DNA of 64,000 bases from Frigoriglobus tundricola. GTDB lineage: Bacteria > Planctomycetota > Planctomycetia > Gemmatales > Gemmataceae. Made by a program: the position numbers and the translations under genes. The notes beneath the pieces were generated by a model. The model was not told where the DNA came from, ran no database searches, and was given only the letters and a program-made list of their open reading frames with translations. This document shows, piece by piece, positions 8,441-17,697 of the stretch. Within the stretch, counting starts at the first letter, position 1. Every line of letters starts with the position of its first letter. The stretch lies in contig NZ_CP053452.2 of the NCBI RefSeq assembly GCF_013128195.2, positions 7,254,001 through 7,318,000 of the forward strand, given 5' to 3'.

Positions 8441-9280
8441 ATGCTGATGCTTCAACCGGTGGATCAGGTGGTTGCGGGCGTCCGGTGCGCGGTTTTCGAC
8501 AGCGACCCCGGCCGGCGGGAGGCCGTGGTGTTCGTCCACGGCAACCCCGGGCCGATGGACGACTGGGAGGACCTGGTCCCGGCCGTCGCGCCGTTCGCGC
8601 GGGCCGTCGCGATGGACATGCCGGGGTACGGGCGGGCCGAACGTCCCAGGAGCTTCGACTACACGATCGAGGGCTACGGGCGGTACCTCGGGGCGCTGCT
8701 CGACCACCTGGGCGTTGACCGCGCCCATCTCGTGCTGCACGACTTCGGGGGCGCGTGGGGGCTTCGCTGGGCACACGACCACCCGGACCGAGTCGCCAGC
8801 CTGACGCTCATCAACTGCGGCGTTTTGGACGGTTACAAGTGGCACTCCTTCGCGCGAATCTGGCAGACGCCCGTGCTCGGTGAACTGGCTCAGTTAACCG
8901 CCACGGCTTGGGGCACGCGCCGCGCGCTCAACCGGATGAACCCCAAACCGCTCCCCGATCGGTTCGTCGATCGGGTCATGAAGTACGCGGACTGGGGGCA
9001 CAAGCGCGCGGTCCTCAAACTGTATCGAGCATCGAAGGAAATTGGGAAATCCGTGGGACCCGGGGTTCCGGTCGCCGAGACGTTGCCGGTGTGTGTGATC
9101 TGGGGGGCCGAAGACCCGTTTATCGCGGTGGAATTCGCGGAGAAACAGAAGCGGTACTTCCCGCGCGCCGAGGTCCACGTCCTACCGGGGCTCGGGCACT
9201 GGCCGTTCATCGACGACGGGGACGCGGTCTGCCGACTGCTGGTGGAGTTCCTGAAACGACACGCGGGCCGGTCCGGCTGA
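8441..9280 (+). CDS. Alpha/beta hydrolase, haloalkane dehalogenase/epoxide hydrolase-like
   Basis: About 279 residues starting MLMLQPVDQVVAG (8447 is an equally possible start). Features of the fold: oxyanion-hole HGNPGPM near residue 33, nucleophile elbow HDFGGAWG with Asp in the nucleophile position, acid in WGAEDPFI and catalytic His in GLGHWPFID. An aspartate nucleophile after His is the mark of epoxide hydrolases and haloalkane dehalogenases rather than serine esterases. The cap domain is poorly defined, so the substrate is open. Stand-alone gene. Confidence 0.85.
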   Translation: MLMLQPVDQVVAGVRCAVFDSDPGRREAVVFVHGNPGPMDDWEDLVPAVAPFARAVAMDMPGYGRAERPRSFDYTIEGYGRYLGALLDHLGVDRAHLVLHDFGGAWGLRWAHDHPDRVASLTLINCGVLDGYKWHSFARIWQTPVLGELAQLTATAWGTRRALNRMNPKPLPDRFVDRVMKYADWGHKRAVLKLYRASKEIGKSVGPGVPVAETLPVCVIWGAEDPFIAVEFAEKQKRYFPRAEVHVLPGLGHWPFIDDGDAVCRLLVEFLKRHAGRSG

Positions 9281-9393
9281 CCGTTCCCCCGGCCGTGTCG
9301 TGTCCCGAACCGTGTCGCGGAAGATGCCACGAACTAGGGCGGGAGGTGAACCGGTCCGAATCGAACCGGACGGAACGGTTCTGCCTTCGATCG

Positions 9394-10461
9394 CTAAACG
9401 GTGATGACGCCGACCGGCACGGTGACGGCGCCCGCCGGCACGTCTTTACCCCCGCGGTTCAGTGCCATCAGCGATAGCTCGACCAGGAGGTGCTCGTGGG
9501 TCCGGCCGATCGCGAGCAGGCCGTTAACGAGTGCCAGACTGTTCAGGTACGGGTTCGGGTTCACCTCGAGGACGTAGAACTTGCCGTCGCCGTCCATGCG
9601 CACGTCGATCCGGGCGTAATCGCGGCACTGCAAGGTGCGGAACGCCCGCTGGGCGATGAGTTCGAGGCGGGCGAAATCGTCGGCCGGGATCTCGACCGGC
9701 GCCCGCAGCGGGGCGGACTTGTACTCGTCGCTCTGTTCGTCCCACTTGGCGGTGAACGTGTACACGGGCCACTTGCCCGGCTGATCGTTCTTGAACGCGA
9801 TCTCCGCGAGGGGCAGGACCAGCGGGGGCGTGTTCGGCGCCGCGTCCCGGTCTTCGATGATGTTGACGTGGAACTCGCGGCCGAACACGAACCGCTCCAC
9901 GAGCGCCGGCGGGCCGTAAGTCGAGAGGACGAACTTGACGCGGTCGTCGAGCTGCTTCTGCGAGGTGACCACGCTGTTCTGATCGATCCCGACACTCGCG
10001 TCCTGGTACGCGGGCTTCACAATTGCGGGCCACGGGCGGCGCCAGCGCGGGACCGGCAGGGCGTCAATAACGGCGTAGTCGGGTGTGGGGATCCCGGCGG
10101 CCGAGAGCACGTGCTTGCTCCGCACCTTGTCCCGCCCGAGCGCGAGCGCCGGGGACGGGCACCCGGTGAACGGAACGTTCAGCCATTCCAGGAGCGCCGC
10201 GGCCGAGACTTCGGTGCCGGTCTGTGTGGCGATGCCCTCGAACAGGTTGAACACCGCGTCCGGCCGGTCCCGCTTGAAAAGGTCGAGGAGCGGTTGCGGG
10301 TCGTAGTTGATGCCGAGGCGGGTGGTCCGAAAACCGGCGGCTTTGAGAACCTTGAAGGTGTCGTTGACGGTGTCCAGAACGTCGTGTTCGGAGCCGGCGT
10401 CCGGGTGGTCGAGCGGGAGAACCGGCTCGTTGTACAGGACGAGTATGGAAGGCGGCGTCAT
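9394..10461 (-). CDS. ATP-grasp ligase resembling D-alanine-D-alanine ligase
   Basis: A 355-residue protein with the Ddl/ATP-grasp layout: N-terminal FNLFEG motif near residue 72, GCPSPALALGRDKVRSKHVL, IPTPDYAV, then IVKPAYQDASVGI for ATP binding, EVNPNPYLN as the metal-binding end of the active site. Canonical Ddl has the D-Ala-specific S-x-G-V-x/omega-loop residues; here VERFVFGREFHVNII and TFTAKWD replace them loosely. It is therefore more likely one of the Ddl-like amino-acid or peptide ligases of unknown substrate than the cell-wall enzyme itself. No cell-wall genes are nearby. Single gene. Confidence 0.8.
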   Translation of the reverse strand: MTPPSILVLYNEPVLPLDHPDAGSEHDVLDTVNDTFKVLKAAGFRTTRLGINYDPQPLLDLFKRDRPDAVFNLFEGIATQTGTEVSAAALLEWLNVPFTGCPSPALALGRDKVRSKHVLSAAGIPTPDYAVIDALPVPRWRRPWPAIVKPAYQDASVGIDQNSVVTSQKQLDDRVKFVLSTYGPPALVERFVFGREFHVNIIEDRDAAPNTPPLVLPLAEIAFKNDQPGKWPVYTFTAKWDEQSDEYKSAPLRAPVEIPADDFARLELIAQRAFRTLQCRDYARIDVRMDGDGKFYVLEVNPNPYLNSLALVNGLLAIGRTHEHLLVELSLMALNRGGKDVPAGAVTVPVGVITV

Positions 10462-11404
10462 GGTGCGGCTCGGCCCATCGCCCGGCGACCGTGCCGGGAA
10501 TTGGAAGTGTATCGGCGTGGCGGGCCGGTGGCGGGAGGTGTTCCGACAAAATCGCGCCGACCCGGCGTGTGTAGGTCAGACAATAAGCCGCACGAACCGC
10601 ACAACCGGTTCTGATCTCGGCGCGTTCTCCGATCGCTCCCCCTGAACGAGTGCCGCGCACCGAGCGATCACGGCACACAACTCAGTCGCGACCAGAACAT
10701 CGAGTGCGACTCGGTTTTCGGGCGTGAAAGGTGGTGCCGGTGCCGCGGGCGGCATACGCCAGTTCGCCATCATCCCGGACACGTGAGCAATTTGCTCGGC
10801 AGTGAAGAACGGGTCGCCACGAGGTGGTTCGGCGCGACTGGGCTCTACGTGCTCCCTCATCACGCGGTCATGGGTTTTGGCCGCTTCGTTCGCGAGTACC
10901 CGATTTCGGTGATATCGGGGGTAAGTGACTCGAGCGTCGCGTTGGGGTTGATCGCCCGCACCATGGGGGCGTCGGGGGCACAGGTTGGTTGCTGGTTTGT
11001 AGAGGGCTTGGCGGAGCCGTTCACGGGGTCCGGTTTGGCCCACTTGGACCACCCGCTCTTCGAGGCGGGCGAAAAGGTCGTGCCCCGCGGTCGTCCATCG
11101 GGTCCGAACAACTTCTCAGCCGAGGCTCGGGCCACCCCTCAAGATACGCGATATTCGATGCGACTTCCGGACGAGCGTCCTGGGGCTGTACCATCTTTGA
11201 TCCCCTGACAGATTGCAAAAGTTGCACGTTTGTTGTTTCTTCGGCCACCTCCTGTCGTTACAACCCAGCCATTGAACCATGTCGTGGGTCCCGCCGGGGT
11301 TCCCGGGCGCGGGTTGGGATTGCCCGTTCTTCCCCCGCGTGATAAACCACTTTTCCTACTCGAATCGATCGACCGCCGGTGCCGACGCCGGGCAGGAGTA
11401 TTCG
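10462..11404. other. 943-base stretch with at most one doubtful gene
   Basis: Between the ATP-grasp gene and the glycosyltransferase gene. Several mid-sized frames overlap on both strands and none has a recognisable domain. The minus-strand frame 10576-11052 is the best candidate and is listed separately. The stretch has a lower GC content and more mixed codon use than the flanking genes, as expected for a decayed or imported segment. Confidence 0.4.
10576..11052 (-). CDS. Doubtful hypothetical protein
   Basis: A 158-codon frame with a GTG start. The second half (from MREHVEPSRAEPPRGDPFF, then TAEQIAHVSGMMANWRMPP and VALDVLVATELCAVIARCAAL) reads like a helical protein; the first half does not. 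An overlapping minus-strand frame (10860-11135) and a plus-strand frame (10783-11208) cover the same DNA with comparable plausibility, so at most one is real. The codon bias is weak for this genome. A shorter form starting at the ATG of MREHVE is an alternative. No family recognised. Confidence 0.25.
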   Translation of the reverse strand: MVQVGQTGPRERLRQALYKPATNLCPRRPHGAGDQPQRDARVTYPRYHRNRVLANEAAKTHDRVMREHVEPSRAEPPRGDPFFTAEQIAHVSGMMANWRMPPAAPAPPFTPENRVALDVLVATELCAVIARCAALVQGERSENAPRSEPVVRFVRLIV

Positions 11405-12904
11405 ATGTCCGAGGTGAAGTTCAGCGTGGTGATCCCGACGCGGGAGCGCGCGGACACCCTCCGGTTCGCGCTGCGCACGTGCCTGGATCAGACGTTCGAC
11501 GACTACGAGGTGATCGTCTCGGACAACTTCAGCTCGCCGGCCACGCGGGCGGTCGTGGACGAGGCCGGGTCGCCCAAGGTGCGGTACGTCCGGACGGCCG
11601 GCCCGGTGGCGATGAGTAGCAACTGGGAGTTCGGCGTCGGGCACGCCCGGGGCGAGTACGTCGTCCTGATCGGCGACGACGACGGCCTGCTGCCGCACGC
11701 CCTGGCCGAGTTGGACCGGCTCACGCGGGCGCACGGCGCGAAGGCGGTCCAGTGGACGGCGGCGTACTACACCTGGCCCACCGTCGCCCTCCCGGGGCAG
11801 GGGAACTACCTGCGGGTGCCGTTCGGGTGCGGGCTGGGCGAGCGCGACGGGGCGGCCGCGATCCGCGACGTGGCCGCGTTCCGCGCGTTCTATACCGACC
11901 TGCCGATGCTCTACAACGCCGCCGTTCACCGCGACGTGCTGGCCGAACTCAAGCGGCGCACGGGGCGCGTGTTCCGCCACCTGATCCCGGACGTGTACTC
12001 GGGGTTCGCGGTCGCCCACGCGGCCGGGCGGTACCTCTCCACCACGGTGCCGATGTCGGTGTCGGGGCAGTCGGCGGCGAGCAACGGGATCGCGACCCTG
12101 TTCCACCACGGGCGGTCCGAGATCGATCGCGAGTTCCACGCGCTCAACGCGCAGGACGGGTTCCGCTCGGACCCCACGGTCCCGGACCTGGCGGTGTTCC
12201 CGCACGTGCCGGTGGCGGACGCGTTCGCGTGTGCCAAGCGGGCGCTGTTCCCGGACCTGCCGGTCGCGGTGGACCGCCGGGCCCTGTCCGCGGCGTGTGT
12301 GGCCGGCGCGCGGGTGGCGGAAGCGGACTGGCCCGCGGCGCGGGCCGCGGTGCGGGCCGCGCTCGCCGACCGGCCCGACCTCCTGGCGTGGTTCGACGCG
12401 GAACTGGGCCCGACGCCGTACCGGCCCCCGGCCCCGGTCCGCCTCCGGCCCGAACACCTCGGGTTCGACGGGGCCACCCTGCACCTGGACGCGGCCGCGT
12501 TCGGGGTCACGGACGTGGCCGGCGCGGCCCTGCTGTGCGAGCGGCTGCTGGACTTCCGCGACCGGCCGGTCCAGTACGCCGGGTCGGCGGACGACCCGCA
12601 CGTCGCGGCCATGAAGATCTCCGACCTCGCGTACCTGTGCGACGAGCGCGAGCGGGCCATTCTCCGGTTGCACCTGGCCACCGCCGAACTCCAGCGGGCG
12701 TGCGACGAGCGCTCCGCGATGATCCACCAGATCAGCCGCACCGCGGGCGCCCAGGTCCGCGAACTCGATCAGCGGCTGCAAGTGGCCGAGGGGCACCTGG
12801 ACAGCGAGCGGCGGTGGTCGCTGAAGCGCCCCGTCCGGGCGGCCAAGAAGTTGCTCGACGTGACCACGTCCACCCTGTTCAAGCGCCCGGCCGGGGCGCG
12901 GTAG
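11405..12904 (+). CDS. Family 2 glycosyltransferase with extended C-terminus
   Basis: A 499-residue protein. Starting MSEVKFSVVIPTRERADTLR, residues 1-230 form a GT-A fold of family 2: VSDNFSS after the second strand and LIGDDDGLLPHALAEL with the metal-binding D-D-D near residue 90. The remaining half is mostly helical, Ala/Arg-rich and unrecognised, ending in a coiled-coil-like stretch (about residues 415-470). It would add a sugar from a nucleotide donor to a lipid- or protein-linked acceptor at the cytoplasmic face. It converges with the CDP-sugar operon at 13084-18461, so it may use that operon's product, but the link is positional only. Confidence 0.85.
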   Translation: MSEVKFSVVIPTRERADTLRFALRTCLDQTFDDYEVIVSDNFSSPATRAVVDEAGSPKVRYVRTAGPVAMSSNWEFGVGHARGEYVVLIGDDDGLLPHALAELDRLTRAHGAKAVQWTAAYYTWPTVALPGQGNYLRVPFGCGLGERDGAAAIRDVAAFRAFYTDLPMLYNAAVHRDVLAELKRRTGRVFRHLIPDVYSGFAVAHAAGRYLSTTVPMSVSGQSAASNGIATLFHHGRSEIDREFHALNAQDGFRSDPTVPDLAVFPHVPVADAFACAKRALFPDLPVAVDRRALSAACVAGARVAEADWPAARAAVRAALADRPDLLAWFDAELGPTPYRPPAPVRLRPEHLGFDGATLHLDAAAFGVTDVAGAALLCERLLDFRDRPVQYAGSADDPHVAAMKISDLAYLCDERERAILRLHLATAELQRACDERSAMIHQISRTAGAQVRELDQRLQVAEGHLDSERRWSLKRPVRAAKKLLDVTTSTLFKRPAGAR

Positions 12905-13083
12905 CGTCTGTGTTTCACGGGTTCCACCGAGAACGGGTGGCGGGCCGGGGTGCGGTCGTTCCGGTGGACACTCACCGAGAAGCCCTGCTCGCGGAGCGAA
13001 CGGACCGCACTGCGGCAGATGACCTGAGCGCGTTCCTTCCGGACCCGGTGCGCGAAGGTCCGGTTGTTCCCCCGGCGGCACGT

Positions 13084-13851
13084 TCAGGCCACGCGGCGCA
13101 GGTACGCGGACGGCCAGTGCGTGACGTGCTCGGAAATCTTCCCCTCGTTGAACAGGAACCCCGGCTCCTCCAGCGCGAACTGCGGGTGGGCGGCCGCGAA
13201 CTCGCGGGCCGCTTCCGACGGGTTGTCCCACTCCCACCCCGGTCGCGCGCCCGGGCGCCCGGCCAGTGCGCCCATGATTCCGTCCGTCGCGACGATGTAC
13301 GACCCGACGCCCACCAGCGGCGCGTACGCCTCCAGTTCGGCCCGCACGTGCGCCTTCGAGTGGTTCGAATCGAGCAGCACCAGCACCTGTTCGCCCGGCC
13401 GGATCAGCCCCGTCACCGTTGCGACCGTGCCCGCGTCGGTCGAACTGCCTTCGACGAGCGTGATGTACCCGGCCAGCGGGTGCGCCTCGATGGCGGTGCG
13501 GTTGTGGGGGCGGATCTCGATGTCCACCCCGATCACCCGGCCCCGGTCGGTCGCCTTACAGAGGCTCGCGTAGTAGACGAGCGACCCGCCGTGGGCGACG
13601 CCGGTCTCCAGAATCACGTCCGGTTTGATGCGGTGGATCACTTCCTGGATGCGGATCATGTCCTCGGGCAACTGGATGATCGGCCGCCCGAGCCAGGTGA
13701 ACCCGTAGATGTACTTCTGCGTCCACCCGACGGTGAGCCAGTGCTCGGTGATGAGTCGGAACGCCTCCGGCGAATCCAGCGGGTACCGATTCGGCCCCTC
13801 GGCAGTTTCGGCGGTCACGGTTCGGGCGTCCGTGTCGATGGTCAGCCGCAT
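13084..13851 (-). CDS. CmcI-like class I methyltransferase (cephalosporin hydroxylase/rhamnosyl O-methyltransferase family)
   Basis: A 255-residue protein starting MRLTIDTDARTVTAETAEG. The SAM-binding core is visible as PDVILETGVAHGGSLVYYAS, GVDIEIRPHN, and the metal/catalytic segment VLVLLDSNHSKAHVRAELEAY, which is characteristic of the CmcI family that also holds rhamnosyl O-methyltransferases. Likely role: O-methylation of a sugar or a related biosynthetic step. It is the last gene of the CDP-sugar operon, and its start overlaps the end of the preceding gene by 10 bases. The hydroxylase name of this family is historical; the sequence supports methyl transfer. Confidence 0.8.
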   Translation of the reverse strand: MRLTIDTDARTVTAETAEGPNRYPLDSPEAFRLITEHWLTVGWTQKYIYGFTWLGRPIIQLPEDMIRIQEVIHRIKPDVILETGVAHGGSLVYYASLCKATDRGRVIGVDIEIRPHNRTAIEAHPLAGYITLVEGSSTDAGTVATVTGLIRPGEQVLVLLDSNHSKAHVRAELEAYAPLVGVGSYIVATDGIMGALAGRPGARPGWEWDNPSEAAREFAAAHPQFALEEPGFLFNEGKISEHVTHWPSAYLRRVA

Positions 13852-14756
13852 TTGGGCACTCCTTGTTCTTCGCCGCGCCACCAGTTGGCGGTCGCGCGCA
13901 AGCCGGTCGCCAGATCGATCCGGGGCCGCCAGCCGAGTTCGTCGCGCAGCCGGGTCACGTCCGCGGTGACCCGGGGCGGTTCGCCCGGGGGCGTCGGCCG
14001 TGCGCCCAGCCGAACGAGGCCCGTTCGCCCGCACGCGCGGGCGACGCCCGCGACCACGTCGCGCACCGCGACGGGCTCGCCGGAGCCGATATTAATGGGG
14101 CCGGACAGGGAGCTGTGCGTGAGTGCCACGAGGGCCGCGGCCACGTCATCGACGTGGAGAAAGTCGCGCTCCTGCGTTCCGGCGGAACACAGTGCCGGTG
14201 CGCCGGCGAGCAGCGACCGCGCGACCGACGGCACCAGTCGCCCGGGGTGTTCGCGCGGGCCGTACGTCCAGAACAGCCGCGCCCACGCCACCCGCACGCC
14301 CCGCGCCCGGCCGAAGGCCGTTGCCCACTCGCTCAGTTCGAGCTTGCACCGGCCGTAGGTCGTCTGGGGGCGCAGCGGCGTGTCGGACTCGCGGCACACT
14401 TCGGCGGCGGTCCAGTCGTATTCGGCGCACGTACCGGCGACGACCGCCCGCCCCCCGCCCGAGCGAGCGAACGCGAGCAGCAAGCGCTTCGACGCGGCCA
14501 CCCACCGGTCGTTGTCGGGTGAAGTCCAGTACGTACCCGGCGTGGCGATCCAGGCCAGGTGCAGGAGGTGCGTCGGCCGCACCTCGTCCATCAACTGCTC
14601 GGCCGCTCCCGGGGCCAGCAGGTCGCAGGGGTGAACGCGCATCACGCCCGGTGCGCCGGGCCGGCGGGCCGTGGCGTACACGTCAAACGTGTCCCGTGCG
14701 GCGCGCCAGGCCGGTAGGCCGATGAACCCCGTCGCACCGGTGATGAGTAGTCTCAT
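13842..14756 (-). CDS. NAD-dependent epimerase/dehydratase (probable nucleotide-sugar 4-ketoreductase)
   Basis: A 304-residue extended short-chain dehydrogenase: MRLLITGATGFIGLPAWRAA is the dinucleotide-binding glycine motif, TTYGRCKLELSEWA supplies the catalytic Y-x-x-x-K, and INIGSGEPVAVRDVV and LGWRPRIDLATGLR are typical of sugar epimerases. In a CDP-6-deoxyhexose pathway a 4-keto reductase is needed after the 4,6-dehydratase and the epimerase; this gene is the only candidate in the operon, so I infer that role. Its start overlaps the rfbC-like gene by 4 bases (ATGA). Confidence 0.85.
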   Translation of the reverse strand: MRLLITGATGFIGLPAWRAARDTFDVYATARRPGAPGVMRVHPCDLLAPGAAEQLMDEVRPTHLLHLAWIATPGTYWTSPDNDRWVAASKRLLLAFARSGGGRAVVAGTCAEYDWTAAEVCRESDTPLRPQTTYGRCKLELSEWATAFGRARGVRVAWARLFWTYGPREHPGRLVPSVARSLLAGAPALCSAGTQERDFLHVDDVAAALVALTHSSLSGPINIGSGEPVAVRDVVAGVARACGRTGLVRLGARPTPPGEPPRVTADVTRLRDELGWRPRIDLATGLRATANWWRGEEQGVPKCG

Positions 14757-15286
14757 GTCGGCAGGTCCGGGAACGCCAGGTCACGGGGCGCGATGACGCG
14801 CGCGTCGCACGGCGGCCACGCAATGCCGAGCGCGGGATCGTCCCACCGCACGCCGCGGGCCGCCTCCGGCACGTAGAACGCGGACATCTGGTAGAAGAGC
14901 TCGGTGCCGTCCGCGAGCGTCTGAAAGCCGTGGGCGAACCCGCCGGGGATGTACACCGCCCGGCGGTTCGCGGCGGTGATCTCCACGGCGATCCATTTCC
15001 GGTACGTGGGCGAGCCGACGCGCAGGTCCGCAACGACGTCGAACGCCGCACCGGCGGTGCAGCGCACCAGTTTCGCCTCTTCGTGCGGGGCCGCCTGCCA
15101 GTGCATCCCCCGGAGCGTGCCCGCACGGGTGTTGAACGACACGTTGCACTGCGGCCACTCGGTACACAACCCGTGCGCCGCGAACTCCTCGCGACAGTAC
15201 GTCCGCCCGAACAGCCCCCGGTCGTCGGGCTTCGGCTCGACGTCGATCACGAACACGCCCGGTAATTCGGTGGGGAGAAAACGCAT
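14753..15286 (-). CDS. rfbC: dTDP-4-dehydrorhamnose 3,5-epimerase-like protein (RmlC family)
   Basis: A 177-residue cupin-fold epimerase. The family signature N-x-S-x-N...G-T-L-R-G-x-H is seen as NVSFNTRAGTLRGMHWQ near residue 60, with the catalytic His, and YIPGGFAHGFQTL follows near residue 113. Length equals RmlC. In this operon the donor is expected to be CDP- rather than dTDP-linked, so the substrate is probably a CDP-4-keto-6-deoxyhexose, as for CDP-specific RmlC homologues. A 150-base gap with an inverted repeat separates it from the methyltransferase upstream. Confidence 0.88.
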   Translation of the reverse strand: MRFLPTELPGVFVIDVEPKPDDRGLFGRTYCREEFAAHGLCTEWPQCNVSFNTRAGTLRGMHWQAAPHEEAKLVRCTAGAAFDVVADLRVGSPTYRKWIAVEITAANRRAVYIPGGFAHGFQTLADGTELFYQMSAFYVPEAARGVRWDDPALGIAWPPCDARVIAPRDLAFPDLPT

Positions 15287-15325
15287 AAGGAGGGCATCCG
15301 GGCCGCACGAAAAATGCCGAAGAGG

Positions 15326-15414
15326 TCACCGCGGGGACCGCAGAGGACGCGGAGAAGACCAGGAGCAATGAATTTCAGATCCAAACGGTTCTTGCTCTGC
15401 GTTCTCTGCGGTGA
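15326..15414. repeat. Imperfect inverted repeat within the sugar operon
   Basis: A 16-base arm cgcagaggacgcggag (15339-15354) faces ctctgcgttctctgcg (15395-15410), 14 of 16 matching. The flanking tcaccgc and gcggtga extend the similarity. It sits in the only large gap of an otherwise overlapping operon and resembles a dispersed intergenic repeat rather than a terminator, since it lacks a T-run. Confidence 0.6.
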
Positions 15415-15436
15415 ACACTGGTTGCCTGAACGCCCT

Positions 15437-16714
15437 TCACGCGACGCGGGGGAGCGGGACGGGCAGGATGAACCGCCCGCCGCGGCGCTGGTACTCGGCC
15501 TGTTGGCGCAGGATCTCGTCCGCGAAGTTCCACGTCAGGAGCAGCGTGTACTCCGGCATCTCCTCGAGCAGCTTGTCCGGTGCGTGGATCTTCAGCCGCG
15601 TGCCGGGCGTGTACTTGCCCTGCTTCACGGTGCTGCGGTCCACCACGAAATCGAGCGTCTCGGACCCGATGCCGCAAAAGTTCAGCAGGGTGCTGCCCTT
15701 CGCGGACGCGCCGTAAGCGGCGATCCGCTTCCCGCTCGCCTTGAGGTCTCCGAGCAGGGCGCGGAGCCCGCGCTTGATTTCGGCCACGCGCCCCGCGAAC
15801 GCCTGGTAGGGGGCCAGGGTGCCGACGCCCCACGCGGCTTCTTCCGCCAGCAGGTCGGCGACCGGCCGGGAGGGTGCCGTGACGGACTCCGCCGGTGCGG
15901 CGAACAGGCGCAGCGTGCCGCCGTGGATCGGGACGCGGGCCACGTCGCGAACGGCCAGCCCGTGCCGGCGGAAGCAGCGGTCCAGCGCCGTGAGCGAGAA
16001 GTAGCACAGGTGCTCGTGGTAGATCGTGTCGAACTCACAGTGGTCGAGCATGTCCTTCACGTAGGGCGCCTCGATCACCGCGACGCCGGTCGGCTTGAGC
16101 AGCGCCCGGATGCCGGCCACGAACCCGTTCAGGTCCGGGACGTGGGCGAGGACGTTGTGCGCGTGGAACACGTCGGCCCGGACCCCCTCGCTCACGAGTC
16201 GGGCGGCGTATTCGTGCCCGAAGAACTCCGTGCGCGTCGGGACGGCGTGGCGCTCGATCGCGACGCGGGCGACGTTCCGCGCCGGTTCGATCCCCAGCAC
16301 CCGGACCCCGGCCGCCGCGTAGTTCTTCAGCAGGTACCCGTCGTTGCTCGCGGCCTCCACAACGAGACTTTCCGGCCCGAGGTTCTCGGCGCGGGTCACG
16401 GACATCGCCAGTTCGGCGGCGTGCCGCAGCATCGTCTCCGAAAACGATGAGAAGTAGACGTAGTCGCGGAACAGGTCGTCCGGCGGCACCTCGGCGGTGA
16501 TCTGGACGAGCGCGCAGTGCGGGCACACCGCGAGGTCGAGGGGAAACGTCGCTTCCGGCGCGGCGCGGTCGTTGTCGGCCCGCAGCGCGTTCGCCAGCGG
16601 CGTGGTGCCGAGAGAGAGCACGGCCGCGAGCGGGGCCGCTCCGCACGAGCGGCACGCCGGGCGGGGCGGGGAACCGGGCCGGAGGGGCTCGCGGTTGGTG
16701 GCGGGTGCGGTCAC
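15437..16714 (-). CDS. Nucleotide-sugar C-methyltransferase (TylC3/NovU-like)
   Basis: A 425-residue three-part enzyme with a GTG start that overlaps the preceding stop (GTGA). The N-terminal zinc-binding part has [16 protein letters not shown] and CPHCALVQ (Methyltransf_13). The middle SAM domain has [15 protein letters not shown] and [14 protein letters not shown], plus the E-H-x-x-Y active-site motif as YHEHLCYFS. The C-terminal part with [15 protein letters not shown] is Methyltransf_14. These enzymes add a methyl group to carbon 3 of a 4-keto-6-deoxy sugar nucleotide. In this operon that predicts a 3-C-methyl branched CDP-hexose. Confidence 0.88.
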   Translation of the reverse strand: MTAPATNREPLRPGSPPRPACRSCGAAPLAAVLSLGTTPLANALRADNDRAAPEATFPLDLAVCPHCALVQITAEVPPDDLFRDYVYFSSFSETMLRHAAELAMSVTRAENLGPESLVVEAASNDGYLLKNYAAAGVRVLGIEPARNVARVAIERHAVPTRTEFFGHEYAARLVSEGVRADVFHAHNVLAHVPDLNGFVAGIRALLKPTGVAVIEAPYVKDMLDHCEFDTIYHEHLCYFSLTALDRCFRRHGLAVRDVARVPIHGGTLRLFAAPAESVTAPSRPVADLLAEEAAWGVGTLAPYQAFAGRVAEIKRGLRALLGDLKASGKRIAAYGASAKGSTLLNFCGIGSETLDFVVDRSTVKQGKYTPGTRLKIHAPDKLLEEMPEYTLLLTWNFADEILRQQAEYQRRGGRFILPVPLPRVA

Positions 16715-17697
16715 GCGGCTCCCCGTGTTGCCAGGAATTGGGAGTACCAGGGCACCGTCTTGCGGAGCCCCTCGTCGAGCGTGAACAGCGGGCGCCAGCC
16801 CAGGCGGGCGCGGGCCTTCGCGGCGGAGAGGCTCTGGTGCTTGATCTCGTGACTCGCCTCGTTCCGCACGTCGGGCGTCAGCCGCGATCCGAGCAGGTCG
16901 AGCAGCTTCTGCACGAGTTCGAGGACCGTGACCCGCGTCTCGTTGGAGAAGTTGAACGCCTCGCCGCGGAGCGCCGGGTCGGCGGCCAGCTTCTCCGCGA
17001 GCATGAGGTACGCGGCGGCGCCGTCCTCCACGTAGAAGTAATCCCGGACGTGGGTGCCGTCGGAGCGGATCACCGGGCGCTCGCCGCGCCGCACGGAGCG
17101 GATCGTGCCGGGCACGATGCGGTTCCAGTTCAGGTCGCCGGGGCCGTAAAAGTTGCCGCACCGGGTGATCGCGACCGGCAGGTCGTAGGTGGCCGCGTAG
17201 CTCTGGGCGATGAGGTCCGCGCAGGACTTGCTCACGTCGTAGGGGTGGCGCCCCTGGAGCGGGGTGGTCTCGTCGTAGGGCAGCCTCTCGGCTTCGCCGT
17301 ACGCCTTGTCCGACGAGGCGAGTACGATCTGCTTCACCTTCGGGCTGCGCCGGCACGCTTCCAGGAGCGCCCAGGTGCCAGCAACGTTGCTCTCGAACGT
17401 GGCGACCGGGTTCCGGTTCGCGACGGGCACGAGCGTCTGCGCGGCGAGGTGGATGACGGTGTCGATCTCGTACTCGCCGCACACCCGCTCGAGGGCCGCC
17501 TGGTCGCACACGTCGCCGCGCACGGTCTTCACCTGCTGGAGCAGCCCGGCGCGGACGAACTCGCTCTCGGGCACCCAGTCGCGGACGAGGCACACCACGT
17601 CCGCCCCGGCGCGGAGCAGGCGCCGGACGACCCAGCCCCCGACGAGGCCCGTTCCGCCCGTAACGAGCGTGGGCCGATCCCGCCAGAACCCGCTCAT
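16711..17697 (-). CDS. rfbG: CDP-glucose 4,6-dehydratase
   Basis: A 328-residue extended short-chain dehydrogenase. The NAD motif is [18 protein letters not shown], followed by [24 protein letters not shown] and the Y-x-x-x-K as [12 protein letters not shown], then [19 protein letters not shown], which is diagnostic for CDP-glucose 4,6-dehydratase. It converts CDP-glucose to CDP-4-keto-6-deoxyglucose. It is coupled by 4-base overlaps to the cytidylyltransferase upstream and the methyltransferase downstream. Slightly shorter than the usual 355-360 residues. Confidence 0.9.
   Translation of the reverse strand: MSGFWRDRPTLVTGGTGLVGGWVVRRLLRAGADVVCLVRDWVPESEFVRAGLLQQVKTVRGDVCDQAALERVCGEYEIDTVIHLAAQTLVPVANRNPVATFESNVAGTWALLEACRRSPKVKQIVLASSDKAYGEAERLPYDETTPLQGRHPYDVSKSCADLIAQSYAATYDLPVAITRCGNFYGPGDLNWNRIVPGTIRSVRRGERPVIRSDGTHVRDYFYVEDGAAAYLMLAEKLAADPALRGEAFNFSNETRVTVLELVQKLLDLLGSRLTPDVRNEASHEIKHQSLSAAKARARLGWRPLFTLDEGLRKTVPWYSQFLATRGAA

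Noticed and set aside
9394-10461. Calling this gene ddl (D-Ala-D-Ala ligase)
   Set aside because: The ATP-grasp core is similar but the substrate-side residues do not fit well and no cell-wall genes adjoin; a generic Ddl-like ligase is the safer call.
11258-13237. A 659-codon minus-strand frame across the glycosyltransferase
   Set aside because: It mirrors the GC-rich codons of the plus-strand glycosyltransferase, has Arg/Pro/Gly-rich composition and no domain. The plus-strand frame has clear family 2 motifs.
11752-14358. An 868-codon plus-strand frame spanning two real genes
   Set aside because: It crosses the end of the glycosyltransferase and runs antisense to the sugar operon; composition is arginine/glycine/proline-rich shadow sequence.
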